A stretch of DNA of 22,550 bases from Bacteriovoracaceae bacterium UBA6144 (GTDB taxonomy: Bacteria > Bdellovibrionota > Bacteriovoracia > Bacteriovoracales > Bacteriovoracaceae): NCBI GenBank assembly GCA_002435705.1, contig DIVA01000116.1, positions 1,809 through 24,358 of the forward strand. The letters are read 5' to 3'. Below the pieces are notes generated by a model. It saw nothing but the letters and a program-made list of their open reading frames with translations. It did not search any database and was not told where the DNA came from. Below, one piece after another: positions 1 to 7,307 of the stretch. Position 1 is the stretch's first letter. Every line of letters starts with the position of its first letter. Made by a program: the position numbers and the translations under genes.

Positions 1-1099
1 AACCTGTTGTTGATCCACCAGTTGTTCCACCTTCAGTTGAACCCGTTGTTGATCCACCAGTTGAATTACCTTGGTTGCCGCCAGTAGAGTTACCTTGGTT
101 GCCGCCAGTTGAGTTACCGTTGTTGCCGCCAGTTGAATTACCTTGGTTGCCGCCAGTTGAGTTACCTTGGTTGCCGCCAGTAGAGTTACCGTTGTTGCCG
201 CCAGTAGAGTTACCTTGGTTGCCGCCAGTTGAATTACCTTGGTTGCCGCCAGTTGAGTTACCTTGGTTGCCGCCAGTGCTGTTGCCTTGGTTGCCGCCAG
301 TTGAGTTACCTTGGTTTCCGCCAGTAGAGTTACCGTTGTTGCCGCCAGTAGAGTTACCGTTGTTGCCGCCAGTGCTGTTGCCTTGGTTGCCGCCAGTAGA
401 GTTACCGTTGTTGCCGCCAGTAGAGTTACCGTTGTTGCCGCCAGTAGAGTTACCTTGAGCGCCGCCAGTTGTATCACCAGTAGCTGAGCCACCAGTTGTG
501 CCGCCAGCTGTAGAGCCTGTCGTTGTGCCGCCAGCGTTTCCATTTCCGCCAGTGTTCCCTTGGTTACCTGGGCCAGTGTTACCTGGAGCGCCTGGGTTTC
601 CGTTATTTCCACCGCTCATGCCGCCAGTTTCGCCGCCTGTGCCGCCGCCGCCGTTAACGCCACCTTGTGGGTTACCGTTTGTGCCGCCAGTACCGCCTGC
701 TGTGCTTGAACCAGTTGTTGAGCCGCCTGTTGAAGATCCACCTGTTGAGCCGCCTGCGCTTGAACCAGTGGCGCTGCCGTTACCAGTAGAGTTTCCGTTT
801 GATCCACCTGTTACAGATGAACCTGTGGTTGTTCCACCTGTCGTTGAACCGCCTGTGCTAGAGCCTGTGACTCCGCCAGCGTTTCCGTTACCGCCAGTGT
901 TTCCTTGGTTACCTGGGCCTGTGTTGCCCACGCCGTTACCGTTGTTACCGGTACAGCCGTTCTGACAGCCAGGTTGACCATTATTATTACTACCATTGTT
1001 GCTACCGCCATTCCCGTTGCCATTACTTTGAGCGCGGGCGATCGGTGCCAGTAGCATCGACGAGATAAGGACAAATTGAATGAACTTGATCTGTTTCAA
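1..1099 (-). CDS. secreted Gly/Asn/Ser/Thr-rich repeat protein, 3' end beyond window
   Basis: The minus-strand frame starts at a TTG (1099-1097) and stays open to base 1 (366 codons), so the C-terminus is missing. An AAGGAG lies 5 bases upstream and there is no better start. The first 23 residues form a clear Sec signal peptide (LKQIKFIQFVLISSMLLAPI then ARA), with likely cleavage before QSNGNG. The mature part is almost only Gly, Asn, Ser, Thr and Gln. Residues about 45-50 hold two Cys (GCQNGC); then come GGS/TTG-rich stretches, about 16 near-perfect copies of the octapeptide GGN(Q/N)GNST, and again GGSTTGG blocks at the window edge. There is no recognisable domain. It is probably a surface, matrix or adhesin-like low-complexity protein; the function is unknown. 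The Pro-Val-rich reading on the plus strand is an antisense shadow. Confidence is high that this is the coding strand, because the signal peptide, ribosome site and repeat frame all agree. Confidence 0.85.
   Translation of the reverse strand, partial: MKQIKFIQFVLISSMLLAPIARAQSNGNGNGGSNNGSNNNGQPGCQNGCTGNNGNGVGNTGPGNQGNTGGNGNAGGVTGSSTGGSTTGGTTTGSSVTGGSNGNSTGNGSATGSSAGGSTGGSSTGGSTTGSSTAGGTGGTNGNPQGGVNGGGGTGGETGGMSGGNNGNPGAPGNTGPGNQGNTGGNGNAGGTTTGSTAGGTTGGSATGDTTGGAQGNSTGGNNGNSTGGNNGNSTGGNQGNSTGGNNGNSTGGNNGNSTGGNQGNSTGGNQGNSTGGNQGNSTGGNQGNSTGGNQGNSTGGNNGNSTGGNQGNSTGGNQGNSTGGNNGNSTGGNQGNSTGGNQGNSTGGSTTGSTEGGTTGGSTTG
58..470 (-). repeat. 24-bp tandem repeat array encoding GGN(Q/N)GNST
   Basis: About 16 head-to-tail copies of a 24-base unit lie in frame within the secreted repeat protein. 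Copies differ mostly at silent positions (for example Ser as TCT, TCA or AGC, and Asn as AAC or AAT). The main amino-acid change is Gln versus Asn at the fourth residue. The array has no spacers, so it is not a CRISPR. Its length is likely to vary between strains by slippage or recombination. Confidence 0.9.
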
Positions 1100-1104
1100 G
1101 GAAA

Positions 1105-1110
1105 CTCCTT
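1105..1110 (-). promoter_or_regulatory. ribosome binding site fixing the TTG start of the repeat protein
   Basis: On the minus strand AAGGAG is followed by TTTCC and then the TTG codon that opens the signal peptide. No in-frame ATG precedes the signal peptide, so this site decides the start. Confidence 0.7.
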
Positions 1111-1130
1111 CGTTTAAATACATCTGCGGC

Positions 1131-1159
1131 TTTTAAAACAATTTGAGGGAGTTTATCAA
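1131..1159 (-). promoter_or_regulatory. possible sigma-70 promoter of the repeat protein gene
   Basis: On the minus strand TTGATA (1159-1154) is separated by 17 bases from TTAAAA (1136-1131), about 32 bases before the TTG start. The -35 is 5 of 6 to consensus; the -10 is only 4 of 6. The rest of 1100-1207 is AT-rich and shows no clear terminator for the upstream PilZ gene, so read-through is also possible. Confidence 0.35.
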
Positions 1160-1207
1160 GAAAATTAGAAGAGAAGAGATTTTGAGAATTTTTTACACAG
1201 TAGAATC

Positions 1208-1930
1208 TTAACCTAGAAGATCAGCTAGTCTTTTCACAGAGGTATTGACCTCAACCCAAAGAGCGTCTTCAAGAATGGTCTTTAAGCCTTCGAACTTAAA
1301 CGCCAAGCGGACCCAGTCGGGCTGGTCTTTGTTTTCTATGATGTTAACCAAGGTTACTTTTGGGATTTCGAAATGCTTCAAATTATATTTAAGCATGCCT
1401 TTCTCAAAGGTCATGCCTTTGGTGAGACCGGAGACGGCATCTCTTTTTAAGAGGGTGGAGAATCCACCCGAAGAAATGTCATAACATTCAAAGACATGGC
1501 CCGCAAAACTCATCTGAATCCGGTCGACTTCGGTAGTGGTGTAGCGGCAGGCGGAACGTTTGGTGGTGATAAAGAAGTGGCCCTGAACCAGGATTCTAAA
1601 AGAATGATGAGTCTCATCCCAGGAAAGTGCCCCAGAGGTGAAGACTTGGTGTTCCTCATTAAACTTGAGTTTTACGAAAATATTCAATCCTAAATATTTC
1701 TCTTTGATGATACCGGCATAAACTTTATCGATCCCTAGGTAGAGATGAGTGAAGTCTGATTTTTTTGAAAGCTCATAGTTGAACTCGACACCATAAGGAT
1801 CCGCCTGATCCTTCTTCCACATACTGCCTTCACAAGGCATGCTCTTGAGCCGATTCCAAAACTGGACATCGAGCTCAGATTTTTCCAGTTCACGTAGATA
1901 GGTTTTAGAATTTTCAGACACCACACTCAT
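1208..1930 (-). CDS. PilZ-domain protein
   Basis: This 240-residue soluble protein probably binds cyclic-di-GMP. Both PilZ signature motifs are visible: RSACR (residues 125-129, the RxxxR motif) and DISSGG (151-156, the D/NxSxxG motif), about 22 residues apart as usual. The first ~120 residues precede the PilZ barrel and match nothing I recognise; they may be a YcgR-N-like or lineage-specific module. There is no signal peptide or membrane segment. A -10-like TATACT lies only 6 bases before the ATG, and there is no Shine-Dalgarno, so the leader may be very short. The output target is unknown. Motility control is plausible given the fliA and chemotaxis genes in the window, but that is inference. 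Confidence 0.8.
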   Translation of the reverse strand: MSVVSENSKTYLRELEKSELDVQFWNRLKSMPCEGSMWKKDQADPYGVEFNYELSKKSDFTHLYLGIDKVYAGIIKEKYLGLNIFVKLKFNEEHQVFTSGALSWDETHHSFRILVQGHFFITTKRSACRYTTTEVDRIQMSFAGHVFECYDISSGGFSTLLKRDAVSGLTKGMTFEKGMLKYNLKHFEIPKVTLVNIIENKDQPDWVRLAFKFEGLKTILEDALWVEVNTSVKRLADLLG

Positions 1931-1983
1931 GGCTTTAGTATAAACCGAATCCAGCGGATTTCCAGCCTTGAATTATCCTAGAG

Positions 1984-1999
1984 ATTTGCTTGAGCAAAT
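1984..1999. promoter_or_regulatory. inverted repeat between divergent pilZ-like gene and proB
   Basis: ATTTGCT-TG-AGCAAAT is a perfect 7-bp inverted repeat with a 2-bp centre, 54 bases before the PilZ start and 57 before the proB start. It resembles a dimeric repressor site. It has no T-run and a 2-base loop, so it is not an intrinsic terminator. No regulator can be named. Confidence 0.4.
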
Positions 2000-2055
2000 G
2001 CGCCCACTACTCTTAAAGCCTGCCCGAAACTAAGATTTTGCATTACCATAATCAG

Positions 2056-3144
2056 ATGAAATTAATCGTCGTCAAAATTGGCTCCCTCGGTGTGAGTCGC
2101 ACAGAGGGCGGAGTGGATCAAAAAAAAATCCAAACCCTTTGTCATAATTTAGAGGCCCTCAAAGGCCAGGGCTATCGACTTATTTTGGTCAGCTCGGGTG
2201 CTATTAATGCCGGAAGAATTCAAATCCCAAGGCCTGTCGATAAGGACCGCACACTATCTTGGCAGCAGGCCTGCGCCGCCGCTGGAATGCCCATTTTAAT
2301 GAACGCCTACACCAGTGCGCTTAAAAACTTGAAGCCCGCCCAAGTGCTTGTCACCCATGAGGACTTCAAAGAACGCCAGAGATTTCTGAACATCCGCAAT
2401 ACCCTCTTCACCCTACTTGAGAGTAACCATCTCCCTATTATTAATGAAAACGACACCGTTTCCACTCGAGAGATCACCGTGGGGGATAACGATCAGCTGG
2501 CGGCTATGGTAGCGGAGGCGATTGGGGCCCAGATGCTGGTGCTCCTGACTGAAGCCGATGGACTCTATGACCGCAATCCGAGTGAACCTGAAGCCGTCCA
2601 ACTTAAAAAGGTAAGCTTTGATGAAAAATTTGAATCCATCAAATTTAGCCAGAAAACCAGTGCTGGACGTGGAGGCATGCTGACCAAACTCCAGGCCGTG
2701 CGCCGCCTTACCCCCTTGGGGTTGGACGTCGTGATCGCGACATTCAATGACCCACACCCTGTCTCACGCGCGCTCGAAGGCGCCGGATCACATTTTGAGG
2801 GTGACAAAAGATTTAAAATAAAAAATCGCCTGGCCTGGATCGCGAGTGTGGCCAAACCCAACTGCACCATCGTGGTGGACGAGGGCGCCCGGGAGGCACT
2901 GATGAAGGGCACCAATTCTCTTTTGCCGATCGGTGTAAAAAAAGTGATCGGTGTTTTTAAACGTGGGGACATCATCACCGTGAAGTGCCGTCAGCAGATT
3001 ATTGCCAAAGGTATAGTGGAGTTTGATTCGAAAGAGACACAAAAGATCGCAGGTCTTAAATCCGCTCAACTCTCTGAGGTCCTCAGTGACGTGCCCAGTA
3101 TGGTGGTGATTCATAAAGATAATCTTTTTTTAGTAAGGGCCTAA
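2056..3144 (+). CDS. proB: glutamate 5-kinase
   Basis: It phosphorylates L-glutamate with ATP to gamma-glutamyl phosphate, the first step of proline synthesis, in the cytosol. The amino-acid-kinase fold spans residues 1 to about 245: VVKIGSLG near the start, LVSSGAINAGR, and the conserved NENDTV...GDNDQLAA block. A C-terminal PUA domain follows (about 270-355), as in E. coli ProB (367 residues; 362 here). I chose the ATG at 2056 because MKLIVVKIGS matches the family start; an in-frame TTG at 2038 would add six residues with no better ribosome site. Neither start has a clear Shine-Dalgarno. It is followed 3 bases later by proA, so the two enzymes are co-transcribed, which suits channelling of the labile product. 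Confidence 0.95.
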   Translation: MKLIVVKIGSLGVSRTEGGVDQKKIQTLCHNLEALKGQGYRLILVSSGAINAGRIQIPRPVDKDRTLSWQQACAAAGMPILMNAYTSALKNLKPAQVLVTHEDFKERQRFLNIRNTLFTLLESNHLPIINENDTVSTREITVGDNDQLAAMVAEAIGAQMLVLLTEADGLYDRNPSEPEAVQLKKVSFDEKFESIKFSQKTSAGRGGMLTKLQAVRRLTPLGLDVVIATFNDPHPVSRALEGAGSHFEGDKRFKIKNRLAWIASVAKPNCTIVVDEGAREALMKGTNSLLPIGVKKVIGVFKRGDIITVKCRQQIIAKGIVEFDSKETQKIAGLKSAQLSEVLSDVPSMVVIHKDNLFLVRA

Positions 3145-3147
3145 ACC

Positions 3148-4377
3148 ATGAATCTAGAAAGTCGCCTTCAGCAAACAAAAAAAGCGAGCCTGAGTCTCCA
3201 AAACCTCAAGGAGACTCAAAGGCAAAAGGCACTCGAAGCGCTGGCGCTAAAACTCTTGGAGCAAGCTCCCAAAATCATCGCTGAAAATAAAAAAGATCTT
3301 GTCCTGGCCCAAGAGCTGCAACTCTCCCCTGCTCTCATTGATCGCCTGACAATCTCAGAGAAGTCCCTTGAGGGCATGGCCCAGGCCATCCGTGAGATTG
3401 CCGCATTTCCACCAGTGGTGAATGTGATTGAAAGCCAGAGCACTCGCCCAGATGGTCTGGTGATCGAAAAAGAGCGAATCCCTATTGGTGTGATTGCCAT
3501 GATCTTTGAATCCCGTCCCAACGTGGTGATTGATTGTGCCGCACTGGCGATCAAGTCGGGAAATGCCATGGTGCTTAAGGGTGGCAAAGAAGCTCATCAC
3601 TCAAATCGTGCTCTGTTCGAGGTGGTCCAACTGGCGGCCCAAAACTTTTATGCTCCAGAGGCCATCACTCTGATTGAGTCGCGAGAGGAAGTCGATGTCC
3701 TGTTAAAGATGAATCGATGGATAGATTTGGTGGTTCCACGCGGTGGAGAGAAACTTATCCGTCATGTAAAGTCCATGGCCTCTATGCCCGTGGTGGCCCA
3801 TGACCAGGGTCTGTGTCATATGTACCTGCATCATGATGCCCATGATGCTCTTAAGCTGGTGCTGAATGCCAAGGTGCAAAGACCTGGTGTGTGCAATGCT
3901 CTTGAAACTTTACTGGTGCACGAAGATTATCCCTCCCATGAGCTAGACGCCATGGTGGCGGAACTCTCGCGCCGACAAGTGGAAATATATGCTTGCCCGA
4001 AGGCCTTGAAAATTTTTCCAAAGCTTAAGCCGGCCGTGGAGTCCACATGGTCAACAGAGTGGCTAGACTTAAAACTTAATCTGAAAATTGTTCAAGATGA
4101 AAATGAAGCCGTCACCCACATCCAGCGCTATGGCTCCCACCACACAGAAGCCGTCATCAGCCAATCAGCCTCTGTGGTTGACCTTTTTCGCTCCCAGATA
4201 GACGCTTCGTGTATAGTCATCAACGCCTCAACTCGCTTTAATGACGGAGGTCAGCTGGGCCTTGGAGCGGAGCTAGGGATTTCAACTTCAAAACTTCATG
4301 CCTACGGCCCTATGGGTGCGCGCGAGATGACCACCACCCGATTCATTGTTAAAGGCTCAGGCCACATTAGAGGATAG
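3148..4377 (+). CDS. proA: glutamate-5-semialdehyde dehydrogenase (gamma-glutamyl phosphate reductase)
   Basis: It reduces gamma-glutamyl phosphate with NADPH to glutamate-5-semialdehyde, which cyclises toward proline. At 409 residues it is close to the family length of about 415. Conserved blocks include IYEARPNV-like IFESRPNV (119-126), LKGGKE (143-148), VPRGG (196-200), the catalytic Cys249 in QRPGVCNALETLLVH, NASTRFNDGGQLGLGAELG and the C-terminal LHAYGPMGAREMTT. It lies 3 bases after proB and 5 bases before yajQ, on the same strand, so all three are probably one transcript. Confidence 0.96.
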   Translation: MNLESRLQQTKKASLSLQNLKETQRQKALEALALKLLEQAPKIIAENKKDLVLAQELQLSPALIDRLTISEKSLEGMAQAIREIAAFPPVVNVIESQSTRPDGLVIEKERIPIGVIAMIFESRPNVVIDCAALAIKSGNAMVLKGGKEAHHSNRALFEVVQLAAQNFYAPEAITLIESREEVDVLLKMNRWIDLVVPRGGEKLIRHVKSMASMPVVAHDQGLCHMYLHHDAHDALKLVLNAKVQRPGVCNALETLLVHEDYPSHELDAMVAELSRRQVEIYACPKALKIFPKLKPAVESTWSTEWLDLKLNLKIVQDENEAVTHIQRYGSHHTEAVISQSASVVDLFRSQIDASCIVINASTRFNDGGQLGLGAELGISTSKLHAYGPMGAREMTTTRFIVKGSGHIRG

Positions 4378-4382
4378 ACCTT

Positions 4383-4877
4383 ATGCCATCATTTGATCTC
4401 ATTTCAAAAATCGACACCATGGAACTGCAGAACTGTCTCAACACGACAGAAAAAACCATCGCAGGCCGCTTTGATTTCAAAGGCTCTGAGGCAAAAGCAG
4501 AATGGAAAGAAAAAGAGAACATCATCGAGATCCGGGCCGAAGATGAAATGAAAGTTAAAGCTGTGCGAGACATCCTCCTCACCAACATGGGCAAACGAGG
4601 CATTGGCGTGAAAGGCCTTGAGGAATCTAAGATTGAGCCCACTGGTATGAAGTTGCAAAAAATGACCATCAAACTGGTCAGCGGAATTGATAAAGATAAA
4701 GCCAAAATTATCAATCGCCTTCTCAAAGAGAGTGGCTCCAAAGTTAAATCGCAATACATGGATCAAAAATTTCGGCTTGAATCAAAAAATATTGATGATC
4801 TGCAAGCAGCCTTTGCGCTGCTTCGAAAAAGTGATGAACTAAACATTGATCTCCAGATGGAGAATATGAAGAGGTAA
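4383..4877 (+). CDS. yajQ: YajQ family nucleotide-binding protein
   Basis: This is a 164-residue member of the YajQ (UPF0234) family, with the typical opening MPSFDLISKID, then FDFKGSEA, MGKRGIGVKGLE and the closing DLQMENMKR. YajQ-family proteins bind nucleotides, and a Xanthomonas member (XC_3703) is a cyclic-di-GMP effector that works with a LysR-type regulator; whether this one binds c-di-GMP cannot be judged from sequence. AGAGGA lies before its ATG, inside the end of proA. Its stop is followed after one base by the next ATG, so it is tightly coupled to yqeY. Confidence 0.93.
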   Translation: MPSFDLISKIDTMELQNCLNTTEKTIAGRFDFKGSEAKAEWKEKENIIEIRAEDEMKVKAVRDILLTNMGKRGIGVKGLEESKIEPTGMKLQKMTIKLVSGIDKDKAKIINRLLKESGSKVKSQYMDQKFRLESKNIDDLQAAFALLRKSDELNIDLQMENMKR

Positions 4878-4878
4878 T

Positions 4879-5292
4879 ATGAATCTACAAGAAAGAATTA
4901 ATAACGATATGAAAGAAGCTATGAGGGCGAAGGACGCCGCCAGACTCTCTGCGATCAGAATGCTGAAAGCTGCTTTCATCCAAAATAATACCGCCGTAAA
5001 ACCCACCGATGATCTCTCTGTGGTCATTTCCCATGTCAAGAAACTGCAAGACTCCTTAGAGATGTTTCCCACAGGCTCTGATGCCTTCGTCCAGACGCTC
5101 AAAGAAATAGATGCCCTCAGACCCTATCTTCCTCAGGAGATGAGTGAAGCAGAAGTGAAGGCGCTGATCGATCAGATCAAGGCAGCGGGAGCAAAGGACA
5201 TGGGGGCCATCATGAAAGAGCTGCAACCCCAAATCAAGGGACGCTTTGATGGAAAGAAGGCCAGTGATATGGTCAAGGCAGCGCTCGCTTAG
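4879..5292 (+). CDS. yqeY: GatB/YqeY domain protein
   Basis: This 137-residue protein of the YqeY family resembles the tail domain of the GatB amidotransferase subunit. Family marks are MNLQERINNDMKEAMRAKD, RLSAIRMLKAA, ALRPYLPQEMSEAEV, and the C-terminal GAIMKELQPQIKGRFDGKKA. Its exact biochemical role is not established; tRNA-dependent amidation or tRNA binding is usually suggested. It has its own AGAGG site at the end of yajQ. It ends the proBA run and converges on a lipoprotein gene: its TAG (5290-5292) overlaps the opposite-strand TAA (5291-5289), with no room for a terminator between them. Confidence 0.9.
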   Translation: MNLQERINNDMKEAMRAKDAARLSAIRMLKAAFIQNNTAVKPTDDLSVVISHVKKLQDSLEMFPTGSDAFVQTLKEIDALRPYLPQEMSEAEVKALIDQIKAAGAKDMGAIMKELQPQIKGRFDGKKASDMVKAALA

Positions 5293-6395
5293 ATCCCAGA
5301 AGCCGGCAGACGCTCTTGGGCCAAGTTTTCTCCAGGCCCGGGAGCAAACTCAATCTGACTCTCCTCACCTTCAGCAGTGATGAGTACTTCTCCTTGAGCT
5401 GAAAGAAGTGTCACAATTCCCTGAGTGCTCGTGCGCAAAAGCGTATGACCGTTGTAGCTCAAAGACTCAAAGCCAGTAAATGAGCGCGTGATAGGAAGTT
5501 TGATGGAGCGGACGACTTTAAAATGTTGATCCACTAAACGCAGCACTCCTTCTTCATCAAAGGCCACCCAAAGGCCCGCCTGAGTTCTGATTGGCGCTGA
5601 ACTCACAGGCCCTGCTCCCAACTGCGCACTTTGAATCCGATCTGTGCTGATTTTATAGATGACTCCCTCACTATCCCCCAACCAGAGTTCGCTATTCACC
5701 AGAATAGGTTTCCCTAGCTCCCGCTCTCTCCCCACGCTCCACTCATCCAATAGCTTGAGATCCAAATTTAAATGATAAATATGTCCTCTATTTGTCGTGA
5801 GATAAAGGGAATGGGGACCTATCACCCACTCTGCTTCAGATTCAAGATGGGTCAGATCATGTGTCTGGAGAGGGAGCAATTGATCATTGAGTTTGAGTAC
5901 CGAAACAGACTCATGCCGAGAAGCCAAGGCGAAGAGAGATCCCTTATGCCAACTTAAATGCTGAAGCCATGTAGGCATCTTGAGGAGATATGTTCCCAGT
6001 ACTTCTCCTTGAGCATTAAATTTTAAAATCCTTCCATCCTGAGTACCGATGAAAAGATATTTTTTATTTTGTGTCCAAGCACTGTCATAACCCACGCTCG
6101 CTGAGAGTGCTAAGGCATCTCGAGTGGGGATAATCACTTCATTGATAAGTTTCTGTTGAGGATCAAAAAAACGAACGACACCTGAAGCTTTTGAGAGGGC
6201 ACTGCCCGAACAGAGCTGAAAGAATCCCCCCTCACTGAGCTCCCACTGGGAACTGCAAGGAGACTTTTCAATGGCATGGGGACGGACAATCCATTTAGCG
6301 GGGAGAGGTTTTAGAACTGTTTTCTTGGGTACAGTCGAACAGGAGATAATCCCCAGACCCAGTAAAACAAATATGTGAAAGCTTAACCACCTCAT
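5289..6395 (-). CDS. probable lipoprotein with beta-propeller (PQQ/WD-like) repeats
   Basis: The 368-residue product begins with a lipoprotein signal: hydrophobic FHIFVLLGLGII, then SC with the lipidated Cys at 19. The rest shows regularly spaced short beta-strand blocks, such as KYLFIGTQDGRILKFNAQGE, SLYLTTNRGHIYHLNLDL, ELWLGDSEGVIYKI and GLWVAFDEEGVLRLVD. Each has the '(L/I)hhGspDG.(I/V)' look of propeller blades, and about six to eight blades would fit. Length, lipobox and fold resemble the outer-membrane assembly lipoprotein BamB (392 residues in E. coli), but no BamB-specific motif is seen, so this is only an option. It is divergent from the M24 gene across a 48-base gap that must hold both promoters. 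Confidence 0.7.
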   Translation of the reverse strand: MRWLSFHIFVLLGLGIISCSTVPKKTVLKPLPAKWIVRPHAIEKSPCSSQWELSEGGFFQLCSGSALSKASGVVRFFDPQQKLINEVIIPTRDALALSASVGYDSAWTQNKKYLFIGTQDGRILKFNAQGEVLGTYLLKMPTWLQHLSWHKGSLFALASRHESVSVLKLNDQLLPLQTHDLTHLESEAEWVIGPHSLYLTTNRGHIYHLNLDLKLLDEWSVGRERELGKPILVNSELWLGDSEGVIYKISTDRIQSAQLGAGPVSSAPIRTQAGLWVAFDEEGVLRLVDQHFKVVRSIKLPITRSFTGFESLSYNGHTLLRTSTQGIVTLLSAQGEVLITAEGEESQIEFAPGPGENLAQERLPASGI

Positions 6396-6443
6396 GGTAA
6401 GCTTATCGACCTCAATAAAAGATAATTAAGGACATAAGCTGAT

Positions 6444-7121
6444 ATGCTTACAAAAGAAGAGTCCCTTGGTCAGGGTTTTAATCTCTCCCACTATCTCAAG
6501 GCCCGTCTCAAGGCGATAGAGATCACTCGGCAATTCGCCTATTCCCTGCCGGTTGGAATACGAGAGAGCGAAGCCCATGAGGAACTCAAGCTTTTGATGG
6601 AAAAAGAAGGTGTCGAGAAGCTATGGCATCCGACCAAGATCCGCTTTGCCCGTAACACTCTTTGCAGTTTTCGAGACCCCAGTTTTGAGGATGAGAAACT
6701 GAGTATGGGCGAACTCTTTTATTTGGATATCGGGCCTGTGATCCTGGGACATGAAGCGGACTATGGAGAGAGCTTTATTCAGGGATCTGCTCCAGATAAC
6801 CTCGTCCTCGCCTCTCGGGACTTGTTCGTAAGTTGTGAAAAAAAATGGCTCGCAGATCAACTCACAGGCCGTGAGCTTTATCAGTTCGCTCAGAACGAAG
6901 CACGCCTGATGGGGTACGAGCTCGAGATGAGATCCAGTGGACATCGTCTGGGAGATTTTCCTCATGCCATCCACCACAAAGGGAAACTCTTGGACTGGCG
7001 CCAGACGCCTCATAGAGGAGTCTGGATTCTGGAGATTCATCTAGTGGATAAGGTCAGAGAGCGGGCGGCTTTTTTTGAAGATATCCTGGGCCTCGAGCTA
7101 CTTACACTTCAGGGCGTGTGA
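6444..7121 (+). CDS. M24-family (creatinase/aminopeptidase fold) metallopeptidase-like protein
   Basis: The 225-residue cytosolic protein has the pita-bread fold of methionine and Xaa-Pro aminopeptidases. All five metal-ligand positions can be placed: Asp95 (FYLDIGPV) and Asp106 (HEADYGES), ten residues apart as in MetAP; His167 (SSGHRLGDFPH); Glu197 (WILEIHL); and Glu212 (FFEDILGL). So it may be active, although it is shorter than MetAP (about 260) and spacing after the His is compact. It lacks the usual MetAP TGG/HGIG signatures and is probably not MetAP itself. Substrate is unknown; creatinase-like or Xaa-Pro dipeptidase activity is possible. It ends 1 base before the stop of the convergent small gene. 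Confidence 0.78.
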   Translation: MLTKEESLGQGFNLSHYLKARLKAIEITRQFAYSLPVGIRESEAHEELKLLMEKEGVEKLWHPTKIRFARNTLCSFRDPSFEDEKLSMGELFYLDIGPVILGHEADYGESFIQGSAPDNLVLASRDLFVSCEKKWLADQLTGRELYQFAQNEARLMGYELEMRSSGHRLGDFPHAIHHKGKLLDWRQTPHRGVWILEIHLVDKVRERAAFFEDILGLELLTLQGV

Positions 7122-7122
7122 A

Positions 7123-7239
7123 TTATCTTTTCGCTCTTGCCTTGGCACTGGCCCGTCGCTGATACAGATAAGGCACAGTCAGGTTGACCAGCATGAGTGC
7201 AGAAAGAATGGCGAATAAAACTGTCTCGTGAGCGAACAT
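7123..7239 (-). CDS. 38-residue single-span membrane protein
   Basis: The small reading frame starts at ATG 7239-7237 with an excellent AAGGAG 6 bases upstream, and ends in TAA. The product opens MFAHETVLFAILSALMLVNL, one hydrophobic helix (about residues 6-25), followed by a strongly basic tail (QRRASAKARAKR) that would keep the C-terminus in the cytosol. I know no named family. The gene lies 46 bases downstream of the intrinsic terminator of the putative GGA-rich RNA on the same strand. It could be expressed by read-through from that promoter, or from a promoter hidden between 7285 and 7251. It converges on the M24 gene, the stops one base apart. A longer frame (7297-7109) overlaps it but lacks a usable ribosome site. 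Confidence 0.65.
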   Translation of the reverse strand: MFAHETVLFAILSALMLVNLTVPYLYQRRASAKARAKR

Positions 7240-7245
7240 AGATAA

Positions 7246-7251
7246 CTCCTT
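7246..7251 (-). promoter_or_regulatory. strong ribosome binding site for the 38-residue protein
   Basis: AAGGAG on the minus strand, followed by six bases (TTATCT) and then the ATG at 7239. This is the main reason to accept the small gene over the longer frame on the same strand. Confidence 0.65.
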
Positions 7252-7284
7252 TATCTCTTGCTGATCCTTCAGCCGGTTGTTGAT

Positions 7285-7307
7285 AAAAATGGTTCATCCT
7301 TGAACCA
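7285..7307 (-). terminator. intrinsic terminator of the GGA-rich RNA
   Basis: On the minus strand, TGGTTCA (7307-7301), loop AGGA (7300-7297), TGAACCA (7296-7290), then TTTTT (7289-7285). The 7-bp stem is perfect with a tetraloop and a direct T-run. The loop itself displays AGGA, as is common in CsrA-binding RNAs. Confidence 0.75.

Noticed and set aside
58..470. CRISPR array
   Set aside because: Units are contiguous 24-mers without spacers and all lie in one coding frame.
75..965. Pro/Val/Leu-rich reading frames on the plus strand
   Set aside because: They are the antisense of the Gly/Asn repeat gene, which has a signal peptide and ribosome site on the minus strand.
2038..2055. TTG start for proB
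   Set aside because: It adds residues not found in the family and has no better ribosome site than the ATG at 2056.
7109..7297. 62-codon minus-strand frame overlapping the 38-residue gene
   Set aside because: Its ATG lies inside the terminator hairpin, with AAGG touching the ATG and no proper spacing; composition is unlike a protein, while the 38-codon frame has an ideal ribosome site.
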